Translations under genes and position numbers: made by a program
From: Ensifer adhaerens
Lineage (GTDB): Bacteria > Pseudomonadota > Alphaproteobacteria > Rhizobiales > Rhizobiaceae
DNA length: 64,000 bases
Direction: 5' to 3'
Assembly (NCBI RefSeq): GCF_020035535.1
Contig: NZ_CP083350.1
Location: 2,242,501-2,306,500, forward strand
The notes under the pieces: generated by a model
Told to the model about the DNA's origin: nothing
The model's input: the letters and a program-made list of their open reading frames with translations, nothing else
The model's database searches: none
In this document: positions 17,316 through 26,146 of the stretch, one piece after another
How the letters are laid out: each line of letters starts with the position of its first letter
Position numbering within the stretch: position 1 is the stretch's first letter

Positions 17316-19547
17316 ATGGCAGAAGGACGCATAATCACTTTCTACTCGTTCAAGGGCGGTGTTGGGCGCACCATGGCGCTCGCGAATACGGCCTTCCTGG
17401 CCGCCCTTAACGGCCATAGAGTTTTGGTCATGGACTGGGACCTCGAAGCGCCCGGACTCGCCTACTATTTCCGTGGCCTAATGGAAGGCGCGGATCTTAA
17501 GAGCTTGAAAGAGTCGCCCGGCATTCTGAACCTGATGTGGGACTGGTCGCGCTCAGTAGCCGACTCCAAAACCGCGCAGCACTTGGATAACGTAATCTCC
17601 GATTACGAGAGTGGAGCGGAATTCAGCCAACTCGTGCGGACGATTTTGGATCCGGCGGATGGAGTATTGGACTACATTGGTGCGGGCAGTCCAATCATTG
17701 AGACCCCGGAGGCGAAGTCTTACGAGGATGCCTTGGCTCACTTTTCCTGGCCGAGCTTTTTCAACGAATGCGCCGGGGGCATTCTGCTCCAGGCGCTGCG
17801 CGATTGGGCAAAGAGCAGTTACGACTATGTCTTCATCGACAGCAGAACCGGCATGGCTGATGTGGCTGGGATTTGCACAATGCAGATCCCAGATACCGTC
17901 GCCCTTTGCTTTATCTTGAACCGACAAAATATCGATGGCGTCGCCAAGGTTGCTGCTGCCATCCGGACGCGACGAGAGGAACGCATAGAACTGCGGGCAG
18001 TGCCTATGCGGGCGGTAGGGGTTGGAGCATCGCTTGAGTCCGATGCGACGGCCCGAGCCTTACTGCAGTTGTCGAAAATTGGGGGGTTCTCTCCGGATGC
18101 TGTCCAAGAGGATTTCAGATCGCTATCAGTGAACGCTGCTCAAGATCTGCCTTACTACGAGACACTTGCTCCATTTGTCGCTCAAGACCCCGCCTTGGAC
18201 TATCTGACGCTCAATTATCTTCGGCTGGCGAGCCAACTTCTGAACGTCCCACTTGAAATACCAAGTTTTGATCCAGACTGGTTGGCCGCGGTTCATCGAC
18301 GCCTGCGTCCGACCCATGCAACCGTCGAGTATGTAAACAAGCTCAAAGGCGCGGAACCCAGTCGCGCGGTCTCTGAACTGTTGAGATTGATTGACAGCGC
18401 CTGCGAGGACGAACTCGACGGGGCCGAGCTGGAAGACGAGTACGTGTCTGCTCTCGTGGATGCGGCGCTGGGGCTCACCGACTATTCCGACAGCCCGTTC
18501 GCCGCGGTCGAGTTGCTCAACCGCACCGTTGATTTGTTGCGATCACTGATGACCGCCCAGCCGATGAAGTGGAAACACGCGCTAACCTGGGCGATCGAAA
18601 GATATCTCGCTGAATTGAACTTCTATATGGAGCCGAGTGAAGAGCTTGCCTTGCTCGAGGAACTCGATGGCCTACTGGCCACGGCCACTACGGTGAACGC
18701 TCGTTTGCGCCGAATATCGAATAGACGACGAGTCGCACGCATATATTTGAACGAGAACGAAGTAGACGCCGCTAGCCAGACAGTCGGTGACCTAAGTAAG
18801 CTAATCAAGGATTTCCGGGAGTTTTCGGTCGCCGCGAGAATTTCGCCCGAACAGCAGGAAGAAATCGTAGTTGGCGACGTGGATATTTCGCTTTTGCGAG
18901 GAGAAATATACCAAGCCCATGTACAGCCTGAGAAGAGCGTAAGGGAGTTCCTGGGCGGATTGCAGAAGATCGAAGCGGCGCCTATGAACTTCCGAACGGA
19001 GCTATTGCGGCTCCAGTACGACCTTCACAGTCGCCTTGCACGCACATCAAGCGACGTGGTAGGCATCGAGAACGCTGCCGAGCATGCCCTTCAAGCTGTT
19101 CGCGCAGTCAGTTGGAGTGGTGGCACGAACGCGCTCGTGGTCCATTTTGTTGATCTGGCGAATGCAGTCCTCGCACCCCGTGATGCCGGTCTCGTTTTGA
19201 AGTTCTTGGAAGCCGTGTTCGGAGACGAGCGACGGGGACAGGCTCAGTTCGCGAACTATTATGGGCGGCACCAGAGAACCGCCACGCCTTTCCTCAAGAT
19301 ATTGACCAAATGCGCTAAGCAACTGGTCCGTCTCGATGATGCCCGAGTGCAGTCACTGCTTCGCCACATGGCGGCAATCGCCAATCTCGTTTACGCCAAT
19401 CTTGAGCGGAAGAAGCATACCATTGGCGAGAAGGCGCTCAACGAAGTTCGCGAGCATCTTCTCGACCTTGGGGAAATCGTCCAGGAGGTCGGGGTGCCAT
19501 TCGATTTCATCTTTAGTTTGAAACCGAGGCGCCCCCGGTCCCAATGA
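17316..19547 (+). CDS. KGGVGR-motif variant ATPase with helical-repeat C-terminus
   Basis: A 743-residue protein. The N-terminus is a MinD/ParA-type SIMIBI ATPase with the variant P-loop FKGGVGRT (residues 12-19), in which Arg replaces the usual Lys before Thr. VLVMDWDLEAPGL and YDYVFIDSRTGMADVAG follow, as in the family named after the KGGVGR motif. Residues from about 330 on are an all-helical repeat-like region, perhaps TPR-like. Such ATPases occur beside conflict and effector-associated modules in other bacteria; I know of no mechanism. The start is either the ATG at 17316 or a GTG at 17307 overlapping the regulator stop. Its own stop overlaps the next gene (ATGA), so a stoichiometric complex is plausible. 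Confidence 0.8.
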   Translation: MAEGRIITFYSFKGGVGRTMALANTAFLAALNGHRVLVMDWDLEAPGLAYYFRGLMEGADLKSLKESPGILNLMWDWSRSVADSKTAQHLDNVISDYESGAEFSQLVRTILDPADGVLDYIGAGSPIIETPEAKSYEDALAHFSWPSFFNECAGGILLQALRDWAKSSYDYVFIDSRTGMADVAGICTMQIPDTVALCFILNRQNIDGVAKVAAAIRTRREERIELRAVPMRAVGVGASLESDATARALLQLSKIGGFSPDAVQEDFRSLSVNAAQDLPYYETLAPFVAQDPALDYLTLNYLRLASQLLNVPLEIPSFDPDWLAAVHRRLRPTHATVEYVNKLKGAEPSRAVSELLRLIDSACEDELDGAELEDEYVSALVDAALGLTDYSDSPFAAVELLNRTVDLLRSLMTAQPMKWKHALTWAIERYLAELNFYMEPSEELALLEELDGLLATATTVNARLRRISNRRRVARIYLNENEVDAASQTVGDLSKLIKDFREFSVAARISPEQQEEIVVGDVDISLLRGEIYQAHVQPEKSVREFLGGLQKIEAAPMNFRTELLRLQYDLHSRLARTSSDVVGIENAAEHALQAVRAVSWSGGTNALVVHFVDLANAVLAPRDAGLVLKFLEAVFGDERRGQAQFANYYGRHQRTATPFLKILTKCAKQLVRLDDARVQSLLRHMAAIANLVYANLERKKHTIGEKALNEVREHLLDLGEIVQEVGVPFDFIFSLKPRRPRSQ

Positions 19548-21034
19548 ACGACCTTCTGGATTTCGTAGACCAAGCTGCGGAGCCCTCTTCGCTTTTCATG
19601 GCGCTGTGGACGGTTGCCGAAGGATGGACACCTTCCGCCCGTGCGAGCGCAACACGACCCGGCGCAATGTTCATTTCGGGCCTCGAGGGGGCACTCATTT
19701 CCAACAGCGGTGCAGAGGTGAGGGATTCGTTGCGGCAGATCCTGAACATTCCGGCAGGAGATGACGCAAGCCGCCGCGGTCAGATCCTGGAGACAATGAG
19801 AGCTATTGATCGCGCATTTTACGCAATTCACCCGAGAATTGTGACCCTTGCGCCGTCAACCGGACTTACCTGCAACATGCCGGGTTGGCTCAGGGAGGCG
19901 CGCGAGTCCCGGCAGTTGTTCGGCGTTTACCAGGAGGATCAAGATCGGCGTCTGATCGCGCGGGGGCCGCTTTGCCGGGCGTCGCGCCAGCCGACCGCGG
20001 CCAACGCCGACACCCTGGCCGATCGATTTACGGCGTTGGAAGTAGTTCCCCGTTGGCTAACCCAAGATGGGCGCAAAATATCGGTTTCGCACAAAATTGT
20101 CCCCGTTGACGTGGCGCGAGGGATTGTGCCCGTGCACCATGCTGGACGCGAAACGGTCGCGTTTCTTCCAGTTGCCCACGATGCTGCGGACATGGTGAAG
20201 ACAGAGGTCCAGCGCGGAGGCCAAAAGTTCGTCGATTTTCGCGTAGCAGAGCAACTGGACGCGCCCGAACGGATTATTTCTGGCCTTGTTGGCGCTGGTG
20301 TAATCGACATCGCAATCGCCGGAGAACTCACGGTTTGCGAGGATGATGCCGATACATTGGCGCAGCGGTTGCTGCATCATGAAGCCGGTCCCAGGATTCT
20401 GGTTGCAGGCTCCGGTGCGACACGAGCGAAAAAGGACGAACAGCCTTGGAATGAGACCCGTATCGTGAATGGTATCGGGTCTGAACTCTGGCGGCAGCAG
20501 AAGTTGTGGCCCGCCGGGATTACCCAGGCACTTGCAAAATATTACGGGCTCTCTGATCCAGGTGAAGAGCAAATTCTAGAAGACACAGCGTCGGGGGACG
20601 AGGTCGTTGTGGTGGACGCGGACGGCCTTGGCCGCTGCATTGTTTTGATTTGCCAGGACTTGCAGGCCCGTCCGCTCACCGACGATCTTCTAAGGCACTT
20701 CCAGCCGGACTGGGTATTCATTCCGGTGATGGATAGCGGCGTCGATATCGGCCGATGGTCACACCGGCGAGCTTTTGAGCTCAGTGTGTTATCGCAATCA
20801 AGGTTCCTCATCGCCAGCAGTTTGACATTAGCGCGCTGGTTGAAGGCGGAGCCTCTGCCTCCATGCGGGCTGGCGGTTGGTCCCGCAGTTCCCGCTGACC
20901 GGGAGGTTGAAGGGGATGCCGATGGCGAGCGCGCGGTTGCCGTCGCCCGTGTCGCGCCGTCCATGGAGCCGGGATGTGCGCTGCTTACATGGAGAGAGGG
21001 CACATGGCGAAAGACCACGGTTGGAGCAGAATAA
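19544..21034 (+). CDS. Nitrilase-fold (carbon-nitrogen hydrolase-like) protein paired with the ATPase
   Basis: A 496-residue protein. The second half carries a plausible carbon-nitrogen hydrolase triad in the right order: Glu261 in VIDIAIAGELTV, Lys320 in WRQQKLWPAG and Cys370 in GRCIVLICQDLQ. The closing block PDWVFIPVMDSG then SVLSQSRFLIASSL also matches that fold. The first 240 residues have no recognised domain. Nitrilase-fold enzymes hydrolyse amides or nitriles, and relatives cleave NAD-linked or other small molecules; the substrate here is unknown. The gene overlaps the KGGVGR ATPase by four bases, and no permease or metabolic gene is nearby, which points to a conflict role rather than catabolism. 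The fold call is moderately sure. Confidence 0.65.
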   Translation: MNDLLDFVDQAAEPSSLFMALWTVAEGWTPSARASATRPGAMFISGLEGALISNSGAEVRDSLRQILNIPAGDDASRRGQILETMRAIDRAFYAIHPRIVTLAPSTGLTCNMPGWLREARESRQLFGVYQEDQDRRLIARGPLCRASRQPTAANADTLADRFTALEVVPRWLTQDGRKISVSHKIVPVDVARGIVPVHHAGRETVAFLPVAHDAADMVKTEVQRGGQKFVDFRVAEQLDAPERIISGLVGAGVIDIAIAGELTVCEDDADTLAQRLLHHEAGPRILVAGSGATRAKKDEQPWNETRIVNGIGSELWRQQKLWPAGITQALAKYYGLSDPGEEQILEDTASGDEVVVVDADGLGRCIVLICQDLQARPLTDDLLRHFQPDWVFIPVMDSGVDIGRWSHRRAFELSVLSQSRFLIASSLTLARWLKAEPLPPCGLAVGPAVPADREVEGDADGERAVAVARVAPSMEPGCALLTWREGTWRKTTVGAE

Positions 21035-21880
21035 CGCCCGGTGGGCGGTTCTCCGGTGATGGAAATGAGACCTTCTCTCCCAAGATCGTAACTCCCCGGA
21101 GGTATTTTGAAATCCGGTGTCCCTCGGAGCATTTCTCGCGCGGCGCGTTATGCTCGGCTATCGTGGTCTAATTCATGCTCCCGGCTCTGGAAACGAGCGA
21201 TTCGCGTTCGCCGGCCGCCGATCGGATGCGGCGCGGAGCAGAACGAGAGACGGGGCGCAAGAGTGAACAGAAATGCTTTGTCGTCTGCGCTTGCTTCTCT
21301 GATCGTGATGGTATGGGACAACTCTAAATTCCTATGTTCTTCAGATCGGTCGACCAGGATCCGACGATCCACAGGCCTGCAGTCGACGTTAGCGGCGTCG
21401 GAACACCATTCCGAAACACGGCCTGCACGGTCAACGGGCGTTTGCTTTCTAGAGCCATGAGTCCGTCAAGAATATTTTCGTTGTGGGAGCGATCGTGTCC
21501 TGAAATCTGTAGCGGGATTAGTCGTCCGGAGTGCTTCCCGATGGCGGACAAGTCCTCCGCCATCTTAGCTGGAGGCAGTGGGCATTTATCTCGAGTTAAG
21601 TCTTAATTGGTAGAAGGTGGAAATTTCAATTTTAGATAGTGATCTTCAATGGACGGCTTCGAAAAGCGAACCGATTTTTCGCGATATCCTTCAACGTTGC
21701 CACCGCTGCACGTTTCGGTATAGGCGCGATTCTTCGGTTTGTTGACGACCACGTTGGAGCAGAAGCAAGAGGCGAAAATTGTACTGGAGTACTAGACGCA
21801 AGGCAGTCCGGGTTAGCTCGGTGACGCCGCATGCCGAACAGCGAGGGGACCGGATTCGGGGGCGAGCGCCTGGCACCCTG
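21035..21880. other. Gene-poor stretch with decayed fragments
   Basis: No convincing complete gene is present. On the minus strand a 79-residue frame (21324-21563) has natural-looking composition (PLQISGHDRSHNENILDGL) and runs up to the GNAT fragment, but I do not recognise it. A hairpin with 8-bp arms lies at 21541-21563. The stretch looks like a scar of past insertions. Confidence 0.45.
21244..21318 (-). pseudogene. N-terminal fragment of a GNAT acetyltransferase
   Basis: The minus strand reads TITIREASADDKAFLFTLAPRLS, a typical start of GNAT acetyltransferases, then loses similarity after about 25 codons. The remainder of the enzyme is absent. It lies in a gene-poor stretch and is best seen as debris of an earlier insertion. 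Confidence 0.45.
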
Positions 21881-22090
21881 ATGATCGAGTTCTTGCCGAA
21901 GGAAATGGGCTTGGCACTCGCGAGATGCATCCATTCAGTGGCTTTGCAGCCATTCGTGGAGGAGTGGGAAGCGGAGACCTATCTACGCACAGTGATGCGT
22001 CATGTGGACGACGAGAACGATGACTTCACCCTGCTCGAAACCGTAAAGGATCTCAAGACTTCCACGGCACGAGCTTGGTTGGTCGTATAG
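21881..22090 (+). CDS. Short ORF abutting the nuclease, possible displaced N-terminus
   Basis: A 69-residue frame (MIEFLPKEMGLALARC onwards) with natural acidic-helical composition. It ends 16 bases inside the nuclease frame that follows, in a different reading frame. Either it is a separate coupled gene or a single-base change has cut the N-terminus off the nuclease; the run of sensible residues up to KTSTARA, directly before GRIGEALAYL in the other frame, favours a frameshift. No clear ribosome-binding site is seen. Confidence 0.4.
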   Translation: MIEFLPKEMGLALARCIHSVALQPFVEEWEAETYLRTVMRHVDDENDDFTLLETVKDLKTSTARAWLVV

Positions 22091-22977
22091 GCGAGGCGTT
22101 GGCCTACCTACAAATGGTTTCTGATGGTTACGTCTGGTGCGACCACTTCGAAAACGTGTCTCGGCGGCGTCATGGTAAGACTCGTCGGCCGGACTTCGTA
22201 TTTGAAAGAACCGACGGCAGCATCGCAGTCGTGGAAGCCAAAGGCACCCACAGCGGCGCCCGCAATCGTCTTAATCACTATCTCCACCAAACTTACCACG
22301 CACAGGTCTCACCTCACCTTGGCGTAGAACTGACGTGCGGAATTGTGACGCGCGGCTACGCGATTGGCGCTTGGTGCACATCAAAGAAGAAGGCCGAATT
22401 CATCATCCACCATACGGCAGTCCAGGAACCGGAAGGCGATGCGCCAAAAGTGGATGAAAGGCCAACCGGTTCCGTTGAACTACGGCGCGGCAACTACCTT
22501 GCGGCCGCTGGTTTGCTGTTTGGAGGCGAGTTTGCAAAAGCCCTTTCCACGCGGACCTGGGATGTCGATACAGCAACCTTCGCGGTTGCAGAATGGATCG
22601 GGCGAAAATGGCTGTTGGGGTTGCGTCCGCCAACCCGACCCCAATGGTTGGGTGGCTGGGTGTATCCGGATGACCGCGATGAAGGACCGGCGTGGAGGGA
22701 GTTTAGCGGGTACGCGCTCGATCTGGAGGTTGCCTCGCGGGTTCTGAGGGCATTTGACGGCCAGGGATCACAGGATGCATTGGGTCAAATTCGACCAGTG
22801 CCGGCTTCGGTGATCGAAAAGGCTCGTGAAAACGATGGCGCTGTCTTTCCCGATGGACTGGCACTTATCGGTAACATCTATGACATTAGCCCGATTCGAG
22901 AGTTGGCTTGGAATCCAGATGCAAGTGAGTTCTTCGATCCGAATCTTCTGCCAAGTCAAAGGCATCTGAGTACGTGA
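22075..22977 (+). CDS. PD-(D/E)xK nuclease-like protein
   Basis: A protein of up to 300 residues if translated from the TTG at 22075; the first ATG is at 22114. It shows the restriction-endonuclease core: RIGEALA (E7), RRPDFVFE (D40) and IAVVEAKG (E54, K56), with the hydrophobic strands expected around them. The remaining 200 residues contain a Trp/Gly-rich segment (QWLGGWVYPDD) of unknown role. Such nucleases are common in defence islands. The missing ATG at the natural start and the neighbouring frame at 21881 suggest that the true N-terminus is longer and shifted. Whether the protein is active depends on that. Confidence 0.6.
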   Translation: MVGRIGEALAYLQMVSDGYVWCDHFENVSRRRHGKTRRPDFVFERTDGSIAVVEAKGTHSGARNRLNHYLHQTYHAQVSPHLGVELTCGIVTRGYAIGAWCTSKKKAEFIIHHTAVQEPEGDAPKVDERPTGSVELRRGNYLAAAGLLFGGEFAKALSTRTWDVDTATFAVAEWIGRKWLLGLRPPTRPQWLGGWVYPDDRDEGPAWREFSGYALDLEVASRVLRAFDGQGSQDALGQIRPVPASVIEKARENDGAVFPDGLALIGNIYDISPIRELAWNPDASEFFDPNLLPSQRHLST

Positions 22978-23396
22978 CTGCCGAAGAGTTGCCGCGATGA
23001 AACTGCGCCTCTGACCTCGCGAGCAGCGCCTCCATTACGGCGCGAAATCGGAGGCTGTCCCTATGCGCCAGCGTTAAGGATTGACCCGCCGCGCTCTCGT
23101 CAATTGGGACGAATTCACGCATCTTTTGTCGGGTTCGCGGTGAGGCGCAATGACCTGTGCAGGGAGGGTGTAGGAGGCGGTGGGAGGTGCGGAGAGCAGG
23201 GGGCTTTCAGCCAGCGCTGCATCAAAAAGTGGCTGTTATCGAAAATTAACGGGGCGATTGTAGCTCATCCCGGAAGAAATTCGATGGCTTGAGCGCCTCG
23301 AAACTGTTGTCGGATTAATGCAGATCGTCGTCGCCAAGCGCCGGTCGCCGCGTTGGAATTAACGACCGAGGGCCGCTCAGACCGTCCGTACGAGAG
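22978..23396. other. Gap, no gene recognised
   Basis: About 420 bases. A minus-strand frame (22886-23122) beginning MREFVPIDESAAGQS overlaps the nuclease 3' end and might be a small gene, but nothing else supports it. A short plus-strand stretch near 23270 reads IPEEIRWLERLETVVG before a stop and may be a remnant. Confidence 0.4.
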
Positions 23397-24464
23397 ATGC
23401 CGACGTCACGAATGATCCTTGCCGCAGGCCGACACTTTGGGCGTTTTGCGGTATTCCTGTTTGTTCTGCCGGCCGCACTTCTCTTTTCACTTTGGCTCTC
23501 CTTGCTCGAGCATCTGCCGGGGTTGGTTTCTAGCAACGGCAGTCATTATGCTGCCAGTAGCCATGCTTGCGATCGCCTTCCTGTTGGGAATCTTGTTCGC
23601 CGGAGCAAGGTTGGCGGGATGACCAGGGCAGAAGCTCCCGGCCTATGGTCCATTTGGGAAAAGGTCGCGGGATCGCGGATAGCGGCACGAACAATCATCC
23701 ACGTGGACGATGAACTCAATGCGAGCATAGGGGTGGAGCGGACCTTGTTCGGACTACTTGGCTCTCGCTATGCGCTCACGGTTGGCATTCCCCTGTTGGC
23801 GGTGACGGACGAGGACGCCATCACGACAATTCTCGCCCACGAGAATGCACATCTGCGCAACAACGACGTCAACGGCAGCCTGCGCCTGGCGGAGTTGGAA
23901 AACGCCTTTGATTTCGTTTTCAGCTACGCCTCGCCAGAGGGGACCATCACCGGACGCCTTCTATATGACTTGCTCGGTTTTCTGGGTGAGTCCTTCGACA
24001 TGGAGACTGCGCGCTTGTCACGCGAGGCCGAAATCAAGGCTGACCGAGACGCGGCCTCGTTCGGTCGCTCGGAGCAGGCTGCACGTGCACTGCTTTTGAT
24101 CGCTTCTGCTTCGGAGTTCTCGCGGGAGATCGTTCACGAGCCTCTGCGGACGGAATTGATGGGAGCCGTGTCCCCGCCGAGCCCTCCTCTGACGAGGGTG
24201 TTGCAAGCGGCGCCCAAACTCGCAGATCAGGCGGTGCTCAACACTTATGCGCTCCGCGCCTGGGATGTTCTGGTCGACGAAAAGGCCTCCCATCCGTCCT
24301 CGGCCCAACGTCTTTCAGCGCTAGGATATTCCGAGGCGCCGCAGATTGAGCCGGTGACTACGACCGCGCTCTCATCTCTTCTGGATGAAAGCACGTCCAC
24401 ACGGATGATCGAAGCCTTCGACAAGGCCTGGACCAGTCGGATCACAAACTTTCTTCAGTGGTGA
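23397..24464 (+). CDS. M48-type membrane zinc metalloprotease with out-of-frame anchor segment
   Basis: A 355-residue reading frame. The zinc site is ILAHENAHLRNND, which contains HExxH, and a later Glu-containing helix (SREAEIKADRDAASFG) would supply the third ligand as in M48 enzymes such as HtpX and Ste24. The first 41 residues contain one membrane helix (AVFLFVLPAALLFSLWLSLL). Residues about 42-74 are unlike the family, while the overlapping +1 frame at 23521-23622 encodes an excellent second helix (ATAVIMLPVAMLAIAFLLG) that ends exactly before MTRAEAPGLW. Two compensating single-base changes, or a frameshift during translation, would explain this. Alternatively the protease starts at the ATG at 23619, overlapping that frame's stop. 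The following membrane protein gene may be functionally linked. Confidence 0.65.
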   Translation: MPTSRMILAAGRHFGRFAVFLFVLPAALLFSLWLSLLEHLPGLVSSNGSHYAASSHACDRLPVGNLVRRSKVGGMTRAEAPGLWSIWEKVAGSRIAARTIIHVDDELNASIGVERTLFGLLGSRYALTVGIPLLAVTDEDAITTILAHENAHLRNNDVNGSLRLAELENAFDFVFSYASPEGTITGRLLYDLLGFLGESFDMETARLSREAEIKADRDAASFGRSEQAARALLLIASASEFSREIVHEPLRTELMGAVSPPSPPLTRVLQAAPKLADQAVLNTYALRAWDVLVDEKASHPSSAQRLSALGYSEAPQIEPVTTTALSSLLDESTSTRMIEAFDKAWTSRITNFLQW

Positions 24465-24691
24465 AATATTTGTGGGCCTACCAAGATCGCCGTCAGATCG
24501 GCCTGCCTTTTGTTCAAAATCCGTCGTCCAGTTCTAGGTCCGCTCGTCGGACGGTGGCTCGCAGTGAGGAATTGCTGGGCCGACGCTGCTCCCGACACTT
24601 GACCGTAATCTTGGGGTGCCAGCCTGACGGGTTGTTTTGCCACTGTTTAAGCTTTGGGTGGTACGATCCAGCGGATGAGACGGGGACATTC

Positions 24692-25858
24692 ATGACATTC
24701 GTTTATGATTTTGCAAACATGCTGCTGGCGGCGGTCTTCTTCGCGTTCTTGGGATCTGGAACCGTAGCTTCGATCGCGCTCTTTGCCATCTACTTCGCCG
24801 CGGCCCGGGCCAGCGTCAATTACTTCTGTGAAGCCTGCGGTGCCACCCAGCCGCTGGTAGTTCACTACGAGCTGTTCTCGTTCGGAATCTTGATCCTTCT
24901 ACTAGTGCTAACGCGGCGGGTAGTACAAGGCGACTTTAAGAATAATGTAGTGCTCGATCTCAAGTTCCTCGATCTTGTCTTCGACGACGCACGGGTCATT
25001 TTCCTTTCGAAGCTTTGGTTCTTCACATTGGTCGTGACATCAACGATTGGATACCTCAGGCACCACGGTATCAACGTTGTTTCGGAAAGCTTCTACGTTT
25101 CATGGTGCGTAAACGTGATTTTCTTCACGGTAATCGGATTGGCTGCCGCCCTGGTCAGTCTGCGGCATCCGCACAAGGAAGAATTCGAAAACCGGATCGG
25201 GTTCCTCTTCGCGGCGACGGTCGACGCCGATCCAGAGCTGAAGCGCTCAGCGCTGAAGCATGTAAGTGAGGACGTCAAAAAGCTCGGATTTGTCAGCTCT
25301 TCGACTGAGCGGCGAATCACTGTCGAAGAATACAGCGCAGAGTTCGAGGCGTTCAAAGCGTCCGTCACGATGAAGACGACGCTGATTAACCTTTTCGGCG
25401 ATGTGGATGCAAAGGATGAAATGAACTTTGCCGTCATTCCCGACAAGTTCGAGCAGGGCAAGCAACCGGCCACGATTGGCCAGATTGTGTCCCTTATCGT
25501 TGATGGAGAGGAGCGGATAAAAGACGGGCCTCTGGAGATTTCGTCCGAGACCGGAGCAAAGTTTCCAGAACTGTTCTCCGTGGGCCGAGAGAGCAAAAGC
25601 TTTGCTTTTAAGTACTGGCAATGGTTCAAGGTGGGGGAAGAGTCAGGCTACACGTCACGTCGTTTCTGTCGAAATTTCAGCGTCAAGATTGTGAACCGTA
25701 TCAAGACAGGTGACGTGAAGGTGGTAACGTTGCTTCGCGATGGTACGGCTCAGAAGGCGCTCGGATACGGTGAGGAACTCGAGATTTTCAAAAAGAAGGA
25801 CATGGAGCCGAGCGTGCGCTATGTGACTTTCACGTTCGCGAAACCTCCTCTGGACTAA
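24692..25858 (+). CDS. Unknown membrane protein with a large soluble C-terminal domain
   Basis: A 388-residue protein if it starts at the ATG at 24692, which has GACGGGG upstream and leads directly into a hydrophobic segment; a longer frame begins at 24458 but its extra 78 residues have poor composition. There are four or five membrane helices within residues 8-160, including FGILILLLVL, LWFFTLVVTSTIGYL and VIFFTVIGLAAALVSL. Residues about 165-388 form a soluble, probably cytoplasmic domain with a beta-rich end (VRYVTFTFAKPPLD). No known domain is recognised. It lies 230 bases after the M48 protease gene in the same direction and could be its substrate or partner; this is inference. Confidence 0.6.
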   Translation: MTFVYDFANMLLAAVFFAFLGSGTVASIALFAIYFAAARASVNYFCEACGATQPLVVHYELFSFGILILLLVLTRRVVQGDFKNNVVLDLKFLDLVFDDARVIFLSKLWFFTLVVTSTIGYLRHHGINVVSESFYVSWCVNVIFFTVIGLAAALVSLRHPHKEEFENRIGFLFAATVDADPELKRSALKHVSEDVKKLGFVSSSTERRITVEEYSAEFEAFKASVTMKTTLINLFGDVDAKDEMNFAVIPDKFEQGKQPATIGQIVSLIVDGEERIKDGPLEISSETGAKFPELFSVGRESKSFAFKYWQWFKVGEESGYTSRRFCRNFSVKIVNRIKTGDVKVVTLLRDGTAQKALGYGEELEIFKKKDMEPSVRYVTFTFAKPPLD

Positions 25859-25885
25859 GTTCTTGATGCTTCCACGAAAACCGTT

Positions 25886-26014
25886 ATGGTAGAAGACGAA
25901 CGCAATATCTCTGACGGATCTGGCCGTCAGATCGATGTCAACGAAGCCAGAGGACGGTGGATCAATGTTCAAAAGCGACGAAATCGGTATCTGAAAGTCA
26001 ACCACGTAACATGA
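25886..26014 (+). CDS. Possible 42-residue microprotein before a terminator
   Basis: A basic frame (MVEDERNISDGSG, then WINVQKRRNRYLKVNH) 27 bases after the membrane protein gene and six bases before a strong terminator. Its placement as the last frame of a transcript and its ordered composition give it some credit, but there is no clear ribosome-binding site and no recognised relative. Confidence 0.35.
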   Translation: MVEDERNISDGSGRQIDVNEARGRWINVQKRRNRYLKVNHVT

Positions 26015-26019
26015 CACCG

Positions 26020-26047
26020 CGGGAGGCTTTGGCCTCCCGTTTGTTTT
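26020..26047 (+). terminator. Rho-independent terminator
   Basis: A perfect 8-bp stem CGGGAGGC/GCCTCCCG with a four-base loop, followed by TTTGTTTT. It closes the transcript of the M48/membrane protein genes on the plus strand. Confidence 0.85.
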
Positions 26048-26146
26048 CCAGGCGTCACCAAGGTCGGAGACGGGAGCCGGTCAACCCGATTGAGTATGCG
26101 TCTCGCTAACAAAAGGCGTCGGATGCGCACCCGTCCCAGGCGGCGC

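Noticed and set aside
22886..23122. 78-residue minus-strand frame at the nuclease 3' end
   Set aside because: Composition is acceptable but it overlaps a better gene and has no recognised relative or start signal; noted in the gap entry only.
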